Shown here piece by piece: positions 19,701 to 31,300 of a stretch of 64,000 nt of DNA. The DNA comes from Fagopyrum homotropicum (taxonomy: Eukaryota; Streptophyta; Magnoliopsida; Caryophyllales; Polygonaceae). Made by a program: the position numbers and the translations under genes. The notes under the pieces are model-generated. The model saw only the letters and a program-made list of their open reading frames with translations. It was not told the origin of the DNA and searched no databases. The DNA lies in the NCBI GenBank assembly GCA_033239125.1, contig BSWB01000004.1, forward strand, positions 61,255,501 to 61,319,500. The letters run 5' to 3'. The stretch's first letter is position 1. The number at the start of each line of letters is the position of its first letter.

Positions 19701-22692
19701 TCTTCTCCCACACCTTCTACACCCTTAGACACTTCTAAGGAGGCATCGGATGCTCCTCAAGAGCCATTGGAAGCTCCAAAAGCAATGGAATTGAAACAAC
19801 TTCCTACACATCTAAGGTACGCTTTTCTAGGACCTAACTCTACTTATCCGGTTATTGTTAGTTCCGATCTAACCATAGATGAACATAGTAAGCTTATGGT
19901 TGTCCTTAGGAAACATAGGAAAGCTTTAGGCTATACTATAGAAGACCTAGTAGGAATCAAACCCTCCCTATGCATGCATAAAATATTAATGGAGGAAGAC
20001 TTTAGGACTTCAAGACAACCTCAAAGGCGGTTGAATCCGACCATGAAGGAGGTTGTCAAGAAGGAAATTCTTAAACTTCTTGATGCAGGTATCATCTATC
20101 CTATCTCCAATAGTAAGTGGGTGAGTCCGGTTCAAGTAGTTCCAAAGAAAGGAGGAATGACGGTCATCACCAACAAGAATAACGAACTCATTCCTACCCG
20201 AACCGTAACGGGATGGCGGATGTGCATTGACTACCGCAAGCTTAACAACACGACGAGGAAGGATCACTTCCCACTACCCTTCATCGATTAAATGCTTGAA
20301 AGGTTAGCGCAACATTCACACTTTTGCTACCTTGACGGTTATAGTGGTTTCTTTCAGATTCCAATACACCCGGACGATCAGGAGAAGACCACATTCACGT
20401 GCCCATGGGGTACGTTCGCTTATAGGAGAATGCCGTTCGGGCTTTGCAACGCCCCAGCCACCTTTCAAAGGTGCATGATGGCCATCTTCTCCGAATACAT
20501 TGAGGAAATCATGGAGGTCTTCATGGATGACTTCTCCGTATACGGATCCTCTTTTGACAATTGTCTTTCTAACCTTGCTCTTGTTTTACAAAGGTGTGAG
20601 GACACTAACCTAGTTCTTAATTGGGATAAGTGTCAATTCATGGTTAAGGAAGGAATTGTTTTAGGACACTTAATCTCTAGTAGAGGGATAGAGGTGGATA
20701 AGGCGAAAATAGAGACTATAGAGAAGCTTCCTCCCCCAACTTCGGTGAAAGGGATAAGAAGTTTCCTAGGACATGCTAGATTTTATAGACGTCTCATTAA
20801 AGACTTCTCCAAAATATCAAAACCGCTCACTAATCTATTGATGAAGGATGCAGTTTTTTAGTTTTCGCAGGAATGTTTGGATGCGTTTAACACAATTCGG
20901 CAAGCTCTAATTTCAGCACCTATTATCCAACCTCCGGATTGGACTCTTCCCTTTGAGGTTATGTGCGATGCTAGTGACGTAGCTATAGGAGCTGTTCTTG
21001 GACAACGGAAGGAAGGGCGAACCCATGCCATATACTATGCTAGCAAGACGCTAGATGAAGCTCAGCTCAACTACGCCACTACGGAAAAGGAATTTCTAGC
21101 CATTGTTTATGCTATTGACAAGTTTCGCTCTTATCTTGTAGGTGCAAAGGTGATTGTCTACACGGATCATGCTGCGATCCGGTACCTCCTTGCAAAGAAG
21201 GACGCGAAGCCAAGGCTAATTAGATGGATTCTTCTCCTACAAGAATTCGATCTAGAGATCCACGACAAGAAAGGTTCGGAAAATTTTGTTGCGGATCATT
21301 TGAGTCGTCTAACACATCTAGAGGACGACCACTTACCTATAGAAGACTCCTTCCCGGACGAACACCTACATATTATTGAGGAGTGCATCGACGTGATCTC
21401 CAAAGGTAACGAACCATGGTTTGCTGATTTTGTTAACTATTTGGTTTGTCAGGAGATACCACCCGGATTATCCTACGCACAAAGAAAGAAGTTCTTTAAG
21501 GATGTCTGGGAATACTTTTGGAATGAACCTCTCCTTTTTAAGAGAGGTCCAAATGGCATCATTCGGCGATGTGTGCCGGAAGATGAGATGCAAAGTTTCA
21601 TCCGCCATTGTCACTCACTACCATGTGGAGGACACGTTAGTTCGAACAAGACTAGCGCAAAGGTATTGCAATCTGGATTCTTTTGGCCTACTTTATTTAG
21701 AGATGTGCAATCCTTTGTTTCTTGCTGCGATGCTTGTCAAAGAACAGGTAATATCTCTAGGAGGAATGAGATGCCCCTCAACAACATCCAAGAGGTGGAG
21801 ATTTTCGATGTTTGGGGGGTTGACTTTATGGGACCATTCCCATCTTCTTGTGGAAACCAATACATACTCTTGGCGGTGGATTACGTTTCTAGATGGGTGG
21901 AAGCGATTGCCTCTCCCACCAATGATGCCATGGTTGTGGTTAAGTTCTTTAACAAGACCATCTTCCCACGATTTGGGACACCAAGGACTATCATTAGTGA
22001 TGGAGGTTCTCACTTTATTGCCCGGCGCTTTGAAGCTCTTCTAGCTAAGTATGGGGTTACTCACAAGATTGCCATCCCTTATCATCCACAAACTAGTGGA
22101 CAAGTTGAGATCTCAAATAGGGAGATCAAAAGAATTCTAGAGAAGACGGTTTCAAGGACTAGGAAGGATTGGTCCTTGAAGCTTGACGATGCATTGTGGG
22201 CATTACCGGACTGCATACAAGACTCCCATAGGAACCACACCATACAACCTTGTTTATGGGAAGTCTTGTCACTTACCGGTAGAGTTGGAGCATAAGGCGT
22301 TTTGGGCTATCAAATGGTTGAATTTCAGCATGAAGGAAGCGGGAGAGAAGCGTCTCTTGGACCTTAATGAGCTTGAAGAACTCCGCTTTAACGCTTATGA
22401 GAACGCCAAGATTTATAAGGAGAGGGCAAAGCGTTGGCATGATAAGCATATCATTCCAAAGGACTTCAAAGAAGGAGATCAAGTTCTCCTCTTCAATTCA
22501 AGGCTTCGTCTCTTTCCAGGTAAGCTTAAATCTCGTTGGACCGAACCTTTTCTAATTAAGCATATTTTTCCCCATGGTGCAGTTGAAGTATGGGGTGAAG
22601 CGGGTGGAAGCTTTAAGGTGAACGGTCAACGACTCAAGAAGTATACGCCGGAACTCCAAACTGAAGAGTTCGCGCCCACAGCACTCGAATAA
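16771..22692 (+). pseudogene. gag-pol: E2 gag-pol polyprotein gene, broken
   Basis: Full domain order is present: gag (16771-18190), conserved linker block, protease with DLGAS (about 18935), PR-RT linker rich in the palindrome (19490-19665), RT with FMDD (20520-20531), RNase H ('CDASDVAIGAVLG', 'YTDHAAIRYLL') and integrase. The integrase has an HHCC zinc region near 21600-21750, the D,D-35-E core and a GPF-like tail. Breaks are: a one-base deletion near 16905; CAA to TAA at 17760; GAG to TAG at 19401; CAA to TAA at 20289; GAG to TAG at 20859; and a one-base insertion near 22203 that shifts the last quarter of integrase into the frame ending at 22692. No functional polyprotein can be made. 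Confidence 0.93.
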
Positions 22693-22733
22693 GTGCGAGA
22701 ATGGTCTAGCTACGGACCTTAAACAAAGCGCTT

Positions 22734-22751
22734 CTTGGGAGGCAACCCAAG
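22734..22751 (+). ncRNA. Conserved stem-loop between pol and env-like gene (E2)
   Basis: CTTGGG-AGGCAA-CCCAAG, preceded by AAGCGCTT. Identical hairpins lie at 34298-34315 (E3), 46634-46651 (E1) and 63247-63264 (E4, family B), each 40-60 bases after the gag-pol stop. An RNA element is inferred from the pairing and conservation; it is not a named RNA gene. Confidence 0.75.
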
Positions 22752-22938
22752 GTATTGCATTTTTGTTTTTGTTTTCGATTCATAGTTTAGCTTAGTTTAG
22801 ACGTTTTTGCTTTGTTTTGCCTTCGATTTCTTCTGGTATGTTCGTGTTTTTGGATGTAGGAACGATGGAAAAGGAAAAGGGAAGAGTAATGTTGAAGAAA
22901 AGTGACAAAACTTAGACTATGGAGTATTACAGAGAGTT

Positions 22939-23090
22939 CCACGGCCTAAACCACGGTCGTGACAGCTACAGTGACCGTAATTTCCAAAAGCCTTTGAAAA
23001 ATCACCAAAACCACGGTTCCGTACATTTCCACGGCCGTGGAACCCCCCGATAAACCGTGGTTTTCAAAATTTTGCCAGCCACTATATAAA
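22939..23090 (+). promoter_or_regulatory. E2 internal promoter candidate before the env-like gene
   Basis: Palindrome and half-sites (CCACGGTCGTGA, GACCGTAATT, CCACGGTTCCG, and perfect CCACGGCCGTGG at 23029-23040) are followed by TATATAAA (23083-23090), 434 bases before the env-like ATG. The layout copies that of the LTR promoter. Confidence 0.55.
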
Positions 23091-23454
23091 CCACGTTCTT
23101 CACAAAAACACTTCACAAATACCCAATTTCACGACCCTCTTCACCGATTCCACGCCCTTCACCTCAAATCTCCGTTCGTTTTTTCAACGATTCTTCTTTC
23201 CAAATTGAAGCAAATTCGACCACTAACGAGATCCAAGCAACGAATCGAGCGGCAAATCACCAAGGAACACACAATTCAGATTTTAAAATCCGAAACCTAG
23301 GTTTTTTCCACTCTTCTCTATCTTCGTCAATTTGGGTTCGTTTTTGCTAGAAATTATAGGAGAACTGATTGAAATTGGAAGGGATTAGACTAGGGCTGCC
23401 TAATTGCTGAGTTTGAGTGCTGTTTGTGGATTTTTGAGAAAAGTCGAGAGGAAT

Positions 23455-23512
23455 CACGGTCTCTGTCAATTCCACGACTGTGGAAAATCAAGAACAGACC
23501 GTGATTTTGAAC
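23455..23512 (+). repeat. Composite hairpin just before the env-like start (E2)
   Basis: Outer arms AATCACGGTCT and AGACCGTGATT are exact reverse complements. The centre TTCCACGACTGTGGAA has two changes from the palindrome. Equivalent units are about 35020-35075 (E3), 47360-47418 (E1) and 63907-63975 (E4). 22760-22930 and 23095-23450 hold no other signal I can name. Confidence 0.7.
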
Positions 23513-23516
23513 AGTG

Positions 23517-25076
23517 ATGAATTTTGTTAGGAGAGTTTCTGGGAGGATTAAGGAGAAGAAGAATGAGCAGAACAAAAAGAGGAAGGGTAACCCCTCTTCC
23601 TCTTCATCCTCTAGAGCACCACCACCTTCCTCCCCTTCACCTCCATCATCACCTTCATCACCCGCACCTCCTAGCCCTAGAGTACCGACCATTCATGAGG
23701 ATCACCTCGATGCACACGAGAGGATCCATGAGAGGGCCATGATTGGACCTAGGTACCTATTGTTAGAGGATCTAGCTCCTCTTAACATCATAGATGACCT
23801 TACTTGGCTCTTGGATAGAGCCGGACTAGTTGTCTTCTCGGCTATCCGAGAAGACGCCTACGAGGAGATTACGAGAGAGGTTGTGACGTCTTTCGAGCAC
23901 AGCCATGTGGATAGGACCGTTTCTTTCCGTCTTATGGAAAGAAACTATGATTTTACCATCCGTGAGTTTGGAGCCTTCTTTGGGTTCCATGAGACCTTCA
24001 ACGGTCGTTTTCCTAGTGGCGTTTACGCCAATGATTTTTGGGAGGAGGTTGCTATGATTTACGCCAGCGAGGACCGCTGGCAACCAGCTGACACCAAGGC
24101 TAAGTTGATGTATCACTTAGCCTTGAAGATTGCTCACCGTGTTCTTTCGGAGTGTCTCTTCCCTAGGACGGAGACACCTCAAAAGATCAAGACAGATGAG
24201 CTCTTTCTGTTGTATTCTATGCTGTATGGGCGCCGAGCTGACTGCACCACCCTCTTAGCTGCTACCATGAGCAAGCTTAAGAACAAGAGGAAGGGCAACA
24301 TTGGATATGGTGGGATAGTTACCCATCTTGATAGGATGTTGGGGGTTGATTTTTCTGCATGTACACGCATACCAGCCGTACCCCTAGGACTTCAGGCCTT
24401 CATGACTAGAGGTCTCATCTTCCCTACACATAGAGGTCCGCCTTATGCAGCCATGCCTTGGGAGAGCAGGACGGGTAGGGGTATTGAGTGGCTACAGGAG
24501 TACTCTATTATGGCTGGACGCCATAATTGGAAGGAGACGTTTGCTGCTATGCATGCGAACAGGATTACAGCTCCTCCGTATGTCCCACCACCGCCCGTAG
24601 TTGAGGAGGAGGAGATGAGGGATCAGTATGAGGGAGGAGGAGGAGCAGAGCAGGAGTTCGGCACATTTCCGGATCAGCCGGATGCGGCCCCTGATGTGCC
24701 TAGACGTTCTCCACGTCCAGCCAGAGCTTCAGGTTCGTCCTCTTGCCGCGCCAGCGTGAGTGAGAGACCCACTTGGATGGAGACGCCTCCTGCATGGTAC
24801 GGAGCTATACCTCGATGGTCCGCACAACAGCCACCAGCACCAGCACCAGCAGACGCGCCAGGATGGTACAGTCAGGCTCCGGGATGGTATGAGTAGATGC
24901 CAGATTGGGCTACTAGCCTTTTTGACAGAGTAGGAGCATTGGAGATCCGAGCCGATGCTAGAGATGGACGCATGGACGACCTCGATCATATGATGAGAGA
25001 CGTCTACCGCCAGCACTTTGGGCGGCACTACGACTCCAGCTTCTCTCCATTCCCGCCTCCACCAGCGCCGCAGTGA
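23517..25076 (+). pseudogene. E2 Athila ORF-1 ('env-like') gene, one premature stop
   Basis: The start is the ATG at 23517 (MNFVRRVSGR), matching the intact copies. An upstream in-frame GTG is not used as start. The frame is open to a TAG at 24894-24896 (CAG to TAG, in 'WYEQMPDW' of the relatives) and would otherwise end at the TGA 25074-25076, 519 codons in all. It has a basic N-terminus, a Ser/Pro-rich spacer, a conserved core ('RYLLLEDLAPLNI', 'TWLLDRAGL', 'HRVLSECLFPRTETPQKIK') and a Pro/Trp-rich part. The short coiled coil after the stop would be lost. I place it in the ATHILA ORF-1 family; its role is unknown. No signal peptide or membrane helix is visible. Confidence 0.88.
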
Positions 25077-25222
25077 CGATGATGATGACCGATAGCTTTT
25101 GCCGCTCCACCGCCATTTAGTGAGTTTCTTTTTCTTTTCTTTCTTTTTCTTTCTTTCTTTTCTTCTTTTCTTTCTTTTATTTGAACATTAGGGACAATGT
25201 TTGTTCCAAGTATGGGGTGGGG
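25077..25222 (+). other. E2 3' tail, part before E3: pyrimidine tract, hairpin and purine motif
   Basis: A TTTCTTTTC tract (25127-25180) is followed by the hairpin GAACATT-AGGGAC-AATGTTT (25183-25202) and AAGTATGGGG (25208-25217). E3 entered directly after that motif. The same series follows the env-like gene in E1 and E3. Confidence 0.75.
25218..25222. repeat. Target-site duplication TGGGG of E3
   Basis: TGGGG at 25218-25222 is repeated at 39768-39772. Joining the flanks restores the tail sequence seen uninterrupted in E1 at about 49108-49140. Confidence 0.95.
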
Positions 25223-25313
25223 TGTTAGCATGAAATATTGTGATATTTTAGGCACGTTTTCTAAACGTATTTGATTCATATTTATAGTCTTTGATTGAAC
25301 ATTAGGGACACTT
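25223..25313 (+). repeat. E3 5' LTR, left tip with filler
   Basis: TGTTAGCATG to TTGAAC (25300) matches the 3' LTR. Then 'ATTAGGGACA' (25301-25310) replaces about 560 bp of LTR, and the remaining CTT completes the TSD copy CACTT. The deleted part held the palindrome cluster and TATA box. Confidence 0.85.
25309..25313. repeat. Target-site duplication CACTT of the family-B solo LTR
   Basis: CACTT at 25309-25313 is repeated at 27153-27157. Confidence 0.93.
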
Positions 25314-27152
25314 TGTTCGCCCCAAACGGTGTGTGCAAGCTTTAAATTTATAACCCTAGACTTAAGCTTAAAACAAGGATGCGAACCCGCAGTGTACGGG
25401 TCAATCGTAGTAAAAGCAAGAAAATTCCAGAGGTCGATCACAGGGACTCGGTGAAACAAAGTCAACACAGTATGCTACGTTAGTTCTAACCACAAGAGCG
25501 ATTAACACAATCAAAGATGAATAAGATGTCAAATAAAGCAAGCATGTAATTCTAGGGATTAAAGCATCTAGTTGTGGTTCCAACTCAAGATCTATAGATA
25601 AGCGGACAAAGCTGAGATTTTTGCGTGGGGAAGGTGTTACTAAGTGGAGTAGATCACCGGGTAAGTCTCACTACACACTAATCCTAAACTACAACTCCTA
25701 TTACCGGGTAAGTCTCAAGGAATTAAGATAAAGAACTATAACCTCAAACTAACACACCATCTAAGGGAATAGAATCAACCTTTACCGGGTAAGTCTCAGG
25801 CTAACTCACGAAGATGGGATGGAAGCACACTCAAACCCCAATAAAGGATAAACCTTTATTACCTACACTTATGATCGTTGATACACAAACTAAGGAATTA
25901 CCGGGTAAGTCTCATCCTAAGCTTGCTTTGAACCAGGAAGGTGTAATAAGAATAGGATTTGGCAAACTCTAGCACTTAACTCTCAGTTACGGATCAAATA
26001 AGTCACCTCGGTCAGAAGAATTCCACCCCGGCCGAGATGTTCATCAACCGAACGAGATGCTTAGGGTTAAGATTAAAGACTCGAACTTTCAGGATCCTAC
26101 TGGAATCTAAGATTATTCTATCATTGTTTTTCCCACAACCTTCAGCCAATCACCCTAGAATCACACAAGGAAATTAGCCACTCATCATCATAATGAAAGT
26201 ATTAAAATATATAGGAAGAAGGTGAATATTTGAACAAAGAAGAATTTAATGAAAAGACTTTAATAACTGAATCAAATATCACAACAAAGCGTTCTTTGGA
26301 TAATAATCCAACAAGACAAGACAACAATTGAGGGAATTGAAGACAATCTTACAAAACCCTTCAATAAAGCTATAAAAGCTATGAACTTCAATCTTCCTTC
26401 AACCTTTAAAAAGGTTCTTCAAATCTCCCAACTTAGAGTAGGCTGCTGCTGCGTATTTTTCGGTGTAAGCGGGCTGTAAGCACGATATCGATGATCCGAA
26501 GATGCCTGAATTGTAGAAAATCCAACCCTTTATATAGGAGAATTATCTTCCAAAGATAAAATATCTTAAAAAGATAATAAAATATATCCATATCTCCTAA
26601 AATAAATATCTTTCTAAGATAATTTTATAGGAAATATCTTAAAAGATAATTTCCTAATAAAATATATCTTATCTCCAAAATAGATCTCCTAAATATATGA
26701 TCTTCCTTCCAGAAATCTAGCCCAAAAATATAAGATCTCTCCTTCCAAAAATAAAAGATCTCAGCCAAGAATAAAATATATCCCGCCGCGTCAGGATATT
26801 CGCCTCGGTCGAGACGCTCTCGTAGATCACCTCGGTCGAGATGAATCTCTGGTCAACCGAGGTGAGTCACAACTGAATGTGAAATCTCTCAAAACTGGCC
26901 CAAAGTAAATCCTTAATCCATGGCTATGCTTCCTGGATGTAGCTCCAAATGACTCTTGACTTCTTTTGCTCCTTTTTGATGCAAAACGTACCATATTACC
27001 TGCAATTACAACGAAACTAGGTGTAGACCTCGATTCTCGCAAAGGTAGATGAAATGGCAGTAAAATCACATAATGTATATACAAACATGCAGATTATTGA
27101 AGATAAAACGTTCAAACAAACCCCAAAATATAGACTATAATTCATGCTATCA
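25314..27152 (-). mobile_element. Solo LTR of family B, minus strand (1839 bp)
   Basis: On the minus strand it reads TGATAGCATGAATTATAG at its start (27152) and GGGGCGAACA at its end (25314), matching the E4 LTR. It carries four TTACCGGGTAAGTCTC units (reverse of the E4 array), a TATATAAAGG box on the minus strand at about 26529-26538, and CCTCGGTCGAG motifs at 26780-26866. No internal region is left. It shows that family B was active after E3 had inserted and after E3's 5' LTR had been deleted. Confidence 0.93.
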
Positions 27153-27157
27153 CACTT

Positions 27158-28285
27158 CGTTTAGCCTTGCTTGGAATCATTGACATCTCTTTGGGAGATC
27201 AAAGTTCATGTTTGGGAATTGCCCTAATCTCGCACTTTTGGTGGAGATTGCTGTTGAGATCTCCGGATTGGCGGAAGATCGAAGTTTTTGGAAGATTTTG
27301 CAAGAAGATCTCTCTTCTTGTTTAGGTTTGATTTGGAAAACGGATTGACATCCCGTTTTCCGTTCTTTCCTAAGGTTGTGATTGTTTGTTTTACTTTGAA
27401 TCCTTTGACAATACTTGTTCTCTTTGTGACTTTGAGATTAGTTTGGAGATTATTGAAAGTTCTTGAAAGTTTTCATCTTTCTATCTTCTAATTCTTGAAT
27501 TGATATCAACATGACTGTTATTGGCTAAAAACCCTTAACAATTCTAAGGTGAAGGGTTGATAGTTGTGGCTTAGATGATGATAGATCGATCGTAAACAGA
27601 TTAGACCCTGAGAGTTATAGAGAAACGCCGACAACCCTAAATTACGGCCTGTTCTTGAGTCCACGGCCGTGGAACCTCAAGAACTAACCGTAATTTCCCT
27701 TAAGTCTACGAACTTGCTTTTACTTTAATCCAAAGTTAAAGATTTGCTTTAACTTAGTTTAGACTTGTCTTTTCTAGGTGGTAGTGAAGCCTCAACAACC
27801 TCTACCTCGATTGTGAGTGTCAAAACCTCAATCGGTTAAGTTAGTCTTGATCCTTGGGTTACAAGTTTGGGTATTTGACACTAATTCTCACCTTTAGAAT
27901 CTTTCTATATTGAGCCTCAACAACCTGTATAGAGAGTGCCTTGTAGGTGAGTTACATAAGGTTTTTGGAACTTCACCGTACGATTACCTTGCATTAGTAT
28001 ACCTTTGCATATCTCAACTCTGTCTTTATATCATTAAGTATATCTTGAATCGATTGCCACAGCTGGATACTTGGATCTTTAGGATTGTTGTTTTCCTAAT
28101 ATTTACAAAACTCTCATATTTACTCGCTTGATAACCTGCAATCGAATTTGTTTCCCACCCAAATCCCTGTGTTCGATACTCTGGAATTCTTGCTTAGCTA
28201 CGTCGATCCGTACACTGCGGGTTCGCTGCTTGATTCTAGTTTTATAAATTTAAAACTTATTTGCACACACCTTTAGGGGCGAACA
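27158..28285 (+). repeat. E3 5' LTR, right part
   Basis: CGTTTAGCC to GGGGCGAACA; aligns base for base with 38640-39767. Contains CCACGGCCGTGG at 27661-27672 and the GTACACTGCGGGTTCGC motif. The frames at 27288-27491 and 27910-28131 also occur in the 3' LTR and are not genes. Confidence 0.93.
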
Positions 28286-28291
28286 AGTTTT

Positions 28292-28309
28292 TGGCGCCGT
28301 TGCCGGGGA
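28292..28309 (+). other. E3 primer-binding site, tRNA-Asp type
   Basis: TGGCGCCGTTGCCGGGGA, six bases after the LTR. Confidence 0.95.
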
Positions 28310-28386
28310 TTTGGTTTCGGCCGAATCTGGTTGCCGGTTGCCAAGCTTGGGAGCTTGCTCTCGTTATTTGATATTGCTTTGAGTGC

Positions 28387-31300
28387 ATGCGCAGGTCTAG
28401 GAACACCGAAGATCTCTTACCTCTTGATCAAGAGCTAGAGAAAACCTTGAGGCAAAAGCGCAAGGAAAAGAAGATGGCCGAAGAACACGAACGTGATCTT
28501 CAAACGGAATTGGCGGAGAAGGAAGCTCAACTCCGATGGAACGAGACTCTCCGCCAGGATGAGATGGATTGTCATCAATCTCAAGTTAACAGTTTACAAG
28601 ACATGATCTTCCAGATGAGGGTAGAGATGAGCGACCTTAAGAATAAGGGAAGCAAGAAATCCTCAAGAAGGAGATCAAGGTCTAGAAGAAAAAGTCACTC
28701 ATCCGCTGATGATAGTGACTCTTCCATGCCACCGTTAGAGGAGATTGATCCCACGATCAATATGAATCCTTTCCATCCACAAGGAGCTGCTAATCGCCGC
28801 ATTCCACCTGGGAATGTGAGGATCGAACGTGTGGATAATGAGCCAAGAACTCTTGGCCAGCGGATGGATCCAACGCAACAACACGCCGCTTGGGTGTGAA
28901 TTTTGATGCTGAAGATGTGCAAGGGTTTAGCTTTAACCCTCAAGTTATCACTCTTGTTCGCCAAAGCCAATTTGGCGGTACAAGTGCTGAATCTCCACAC
29001 CAACACTTGCAAAACTTTGAGTGTATGATGGAGACGATGAGACCGAAGAGTGCTACCACCAACAGCTACAAGCTCAAGCCTTTCTTCTTCTCCTTGAAGG
29101 GGAAAGCGTTGTCTTGGTACCAAGCTCTTCCTAATGGGAAACTAGACACGTGGGAAGACCTTTCCGCGGAGTTTCTTACCAAATTCTTTCCGCCCTCCAA
29201 AACGGCGGAACTTAGAGGTAAGATTAATGCTTTTTCCATGAGACCTAACGAAAGTTTGTTTCAATCTTGGGAAAGGTTTCAGGATTTGCTCTTGGATTGC
29301 CCTCATCATGGCATATCCAAGCTTGCCTTGCTAGAGATTTACTACAAGGGGCTGGATGCGGGAACGCAATTCAACCTACAATCCCTCTCATGTGGAACGT
29401 TCATGGACATGAGAGAAGATGACGCTTGGGACTTCATCGAGAAGCAAGCAAGAGTCATAGAGAAGTATTCCCACCGGAAAGTGGAGGGAAATCGTGTGGA
29501 GCAAGGAGCGAAGCTCACACATGAAGCTCAAAATCAGATTTTCTCCCTCAACAATGAGATCAAGGAGTTGAAGGAAACTATCAAGACCAACTTCCCAAAG
29601 CAACAAGGGAAAGATGTTGGCTATTTGGGCAACAACAATGGCGGTGATAATACCAACCGCAACAACAATAACCGGAACAACAACCGGAATAACAATTGGA
29701 ATGGAAACAACAACAACCGGAATAACAATTGGAACAACAATAGGGGTTCAAACAACAACAATTGGCGCTCCAATCAACAAAATTCCGGTAACTCCTATCC
29801 TTCCAATTCTAATTCACTAACTCCACCTTCCTCTTCCTCTACTCCTTTGAAAAGCTAGGGGAAATCATCTAATGGAGGAAACAATACGGGAAAGGAGAAG
29901 CCCGATCCCATGTTGGAAACGATCTTGGGAAAGCTTCAAGGGTTGGAGAACCGCCTCATCAAGGTTGATGATCAAGTCTCTAAGGTTGACAAAGCTCAAA
30001 AGGTTTTGGAAAACCAAATGTTCAACCACGCGGAGGAAGTTCCTAGAAATCAAGGAAAACTTCCAGGAAAGACGGAGGACAACCCTAAGGGAAGGGTGAT
30101 GGCAATTACAACTAGGAGCGGAGTGACTACTACCGATCCTCAGCCTACGTTCGTTGAAGTCCCCGTAGAGAAGGACAAAGAAAAGGGGAAGGACAAGGAA
30201 GATGTCTATGTTCCTCCTCCAGCTTACAAACCTCCCCTACCATTTCCTCAATCTAGAGCGCGAGCGCGCCTAGACAAACAATTCGGTAAGTTCATAGAAC
30301 TCATGAGTAAGCTGCATATTAATATACCATTTATTGATGCTATTGTAGGTATGCCGGCTTATGGCAAGTTCTTGAAAGAGCTTCTCTCCAACAAGAGGAA
30401 GCTAGAAGATTTCGGAGAGGTCAAGATGAGTTCGGATTCTTCAGATCTCATCAAGACCATGAAGGAGAAAATGCCCCCAAAGTTGAAAGATCCGGGGTCA
30501 TTTTGCATTCCCATTGGAGTGGGAGATGTCACATATGACGCTTTATGTGACTTAGGAGCAAGTGTGAGCATCATACCACTTGCATTATGTAGGAAGATCG
30601 GTTTAGGCGATCCTAAACCGGTAAAGATGACGTTATACATGGCAGATCGATCCATCACTCGCCCCGTCGGTATTGTAGAAGACGTCCCGGTCAAGCTAGG
30701 TAAATTCTTTGTCCCCATTGATTTTGTCGTGCTTGACATTCCTGCAGATAGTCCGGTCCCGATCATACTCGGAAGACCGTTTCTTGCAACTTCCGGCTGC
30801 ATGTTCGATTGCAAGAATGGAAGACTCGCTTTTGATATTGGAGAAGAGAAAGTAGAGTTCGTTCTTTCCACTCTAGTGAAGGAGCCAATCTTTGACGAGG
30901 ATATTTACGATATCCAAGACGAAGAAGGTTTGTCTAGGGAGGAGGTAAGTGCGATTCTCTTTAACGATCCTTTACAAAAGGTTATCACTATGAGTCTAAC
31001 CAATGTAGGGGAAGAAGAAGAGTGCAAAGAGGAAATTGAAGCCTTAGAAGCACAAGAAGAGATGTATGAATTGGAGTTTGAGAAACTCCACGATGAGGCT
31101 GAGAATGTTAGAATCCACGGTCATACCCTGTATTCCACGACCGTGGATTTCACAACCAAAATCGAACTCCATTCCAGGGGATTACACGGCCGTGGAACAC
31201 ATGGAGAGGCCGTAATTCTGACCGTGGAAGAAGGTGATTGGCATACTTCTTCAACTTCTTTTGATTCTCCTCCAAACCACTCAACATCCTTAGAAACTTC

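Noticed and set aside
23514..23516. GTG as start of the E2 env-like gene
   Set aside because: The intact copies start at the ATG one codon later, and plant genes rarely use GTG.
25120..25182. TTTC microsatellite as an independent repeat locus
   Set aside because: The same tract follows the env-like gene in E1 and E3, so it belongs to the element.
25208..25230. Deletion of the E2 tail by recombination between two AAGTATGGGG motifs
   Set aside because: The TGGGG duplication at 39768 shows that E3 inserted here and that the E2 tail continues beyond it.
25223..28285. A normal single 3' LTR of E2
   Set aside because: It carries the primer site and gag downstream and pairs with 37999-39767, so it is the 5' LTR of E3.
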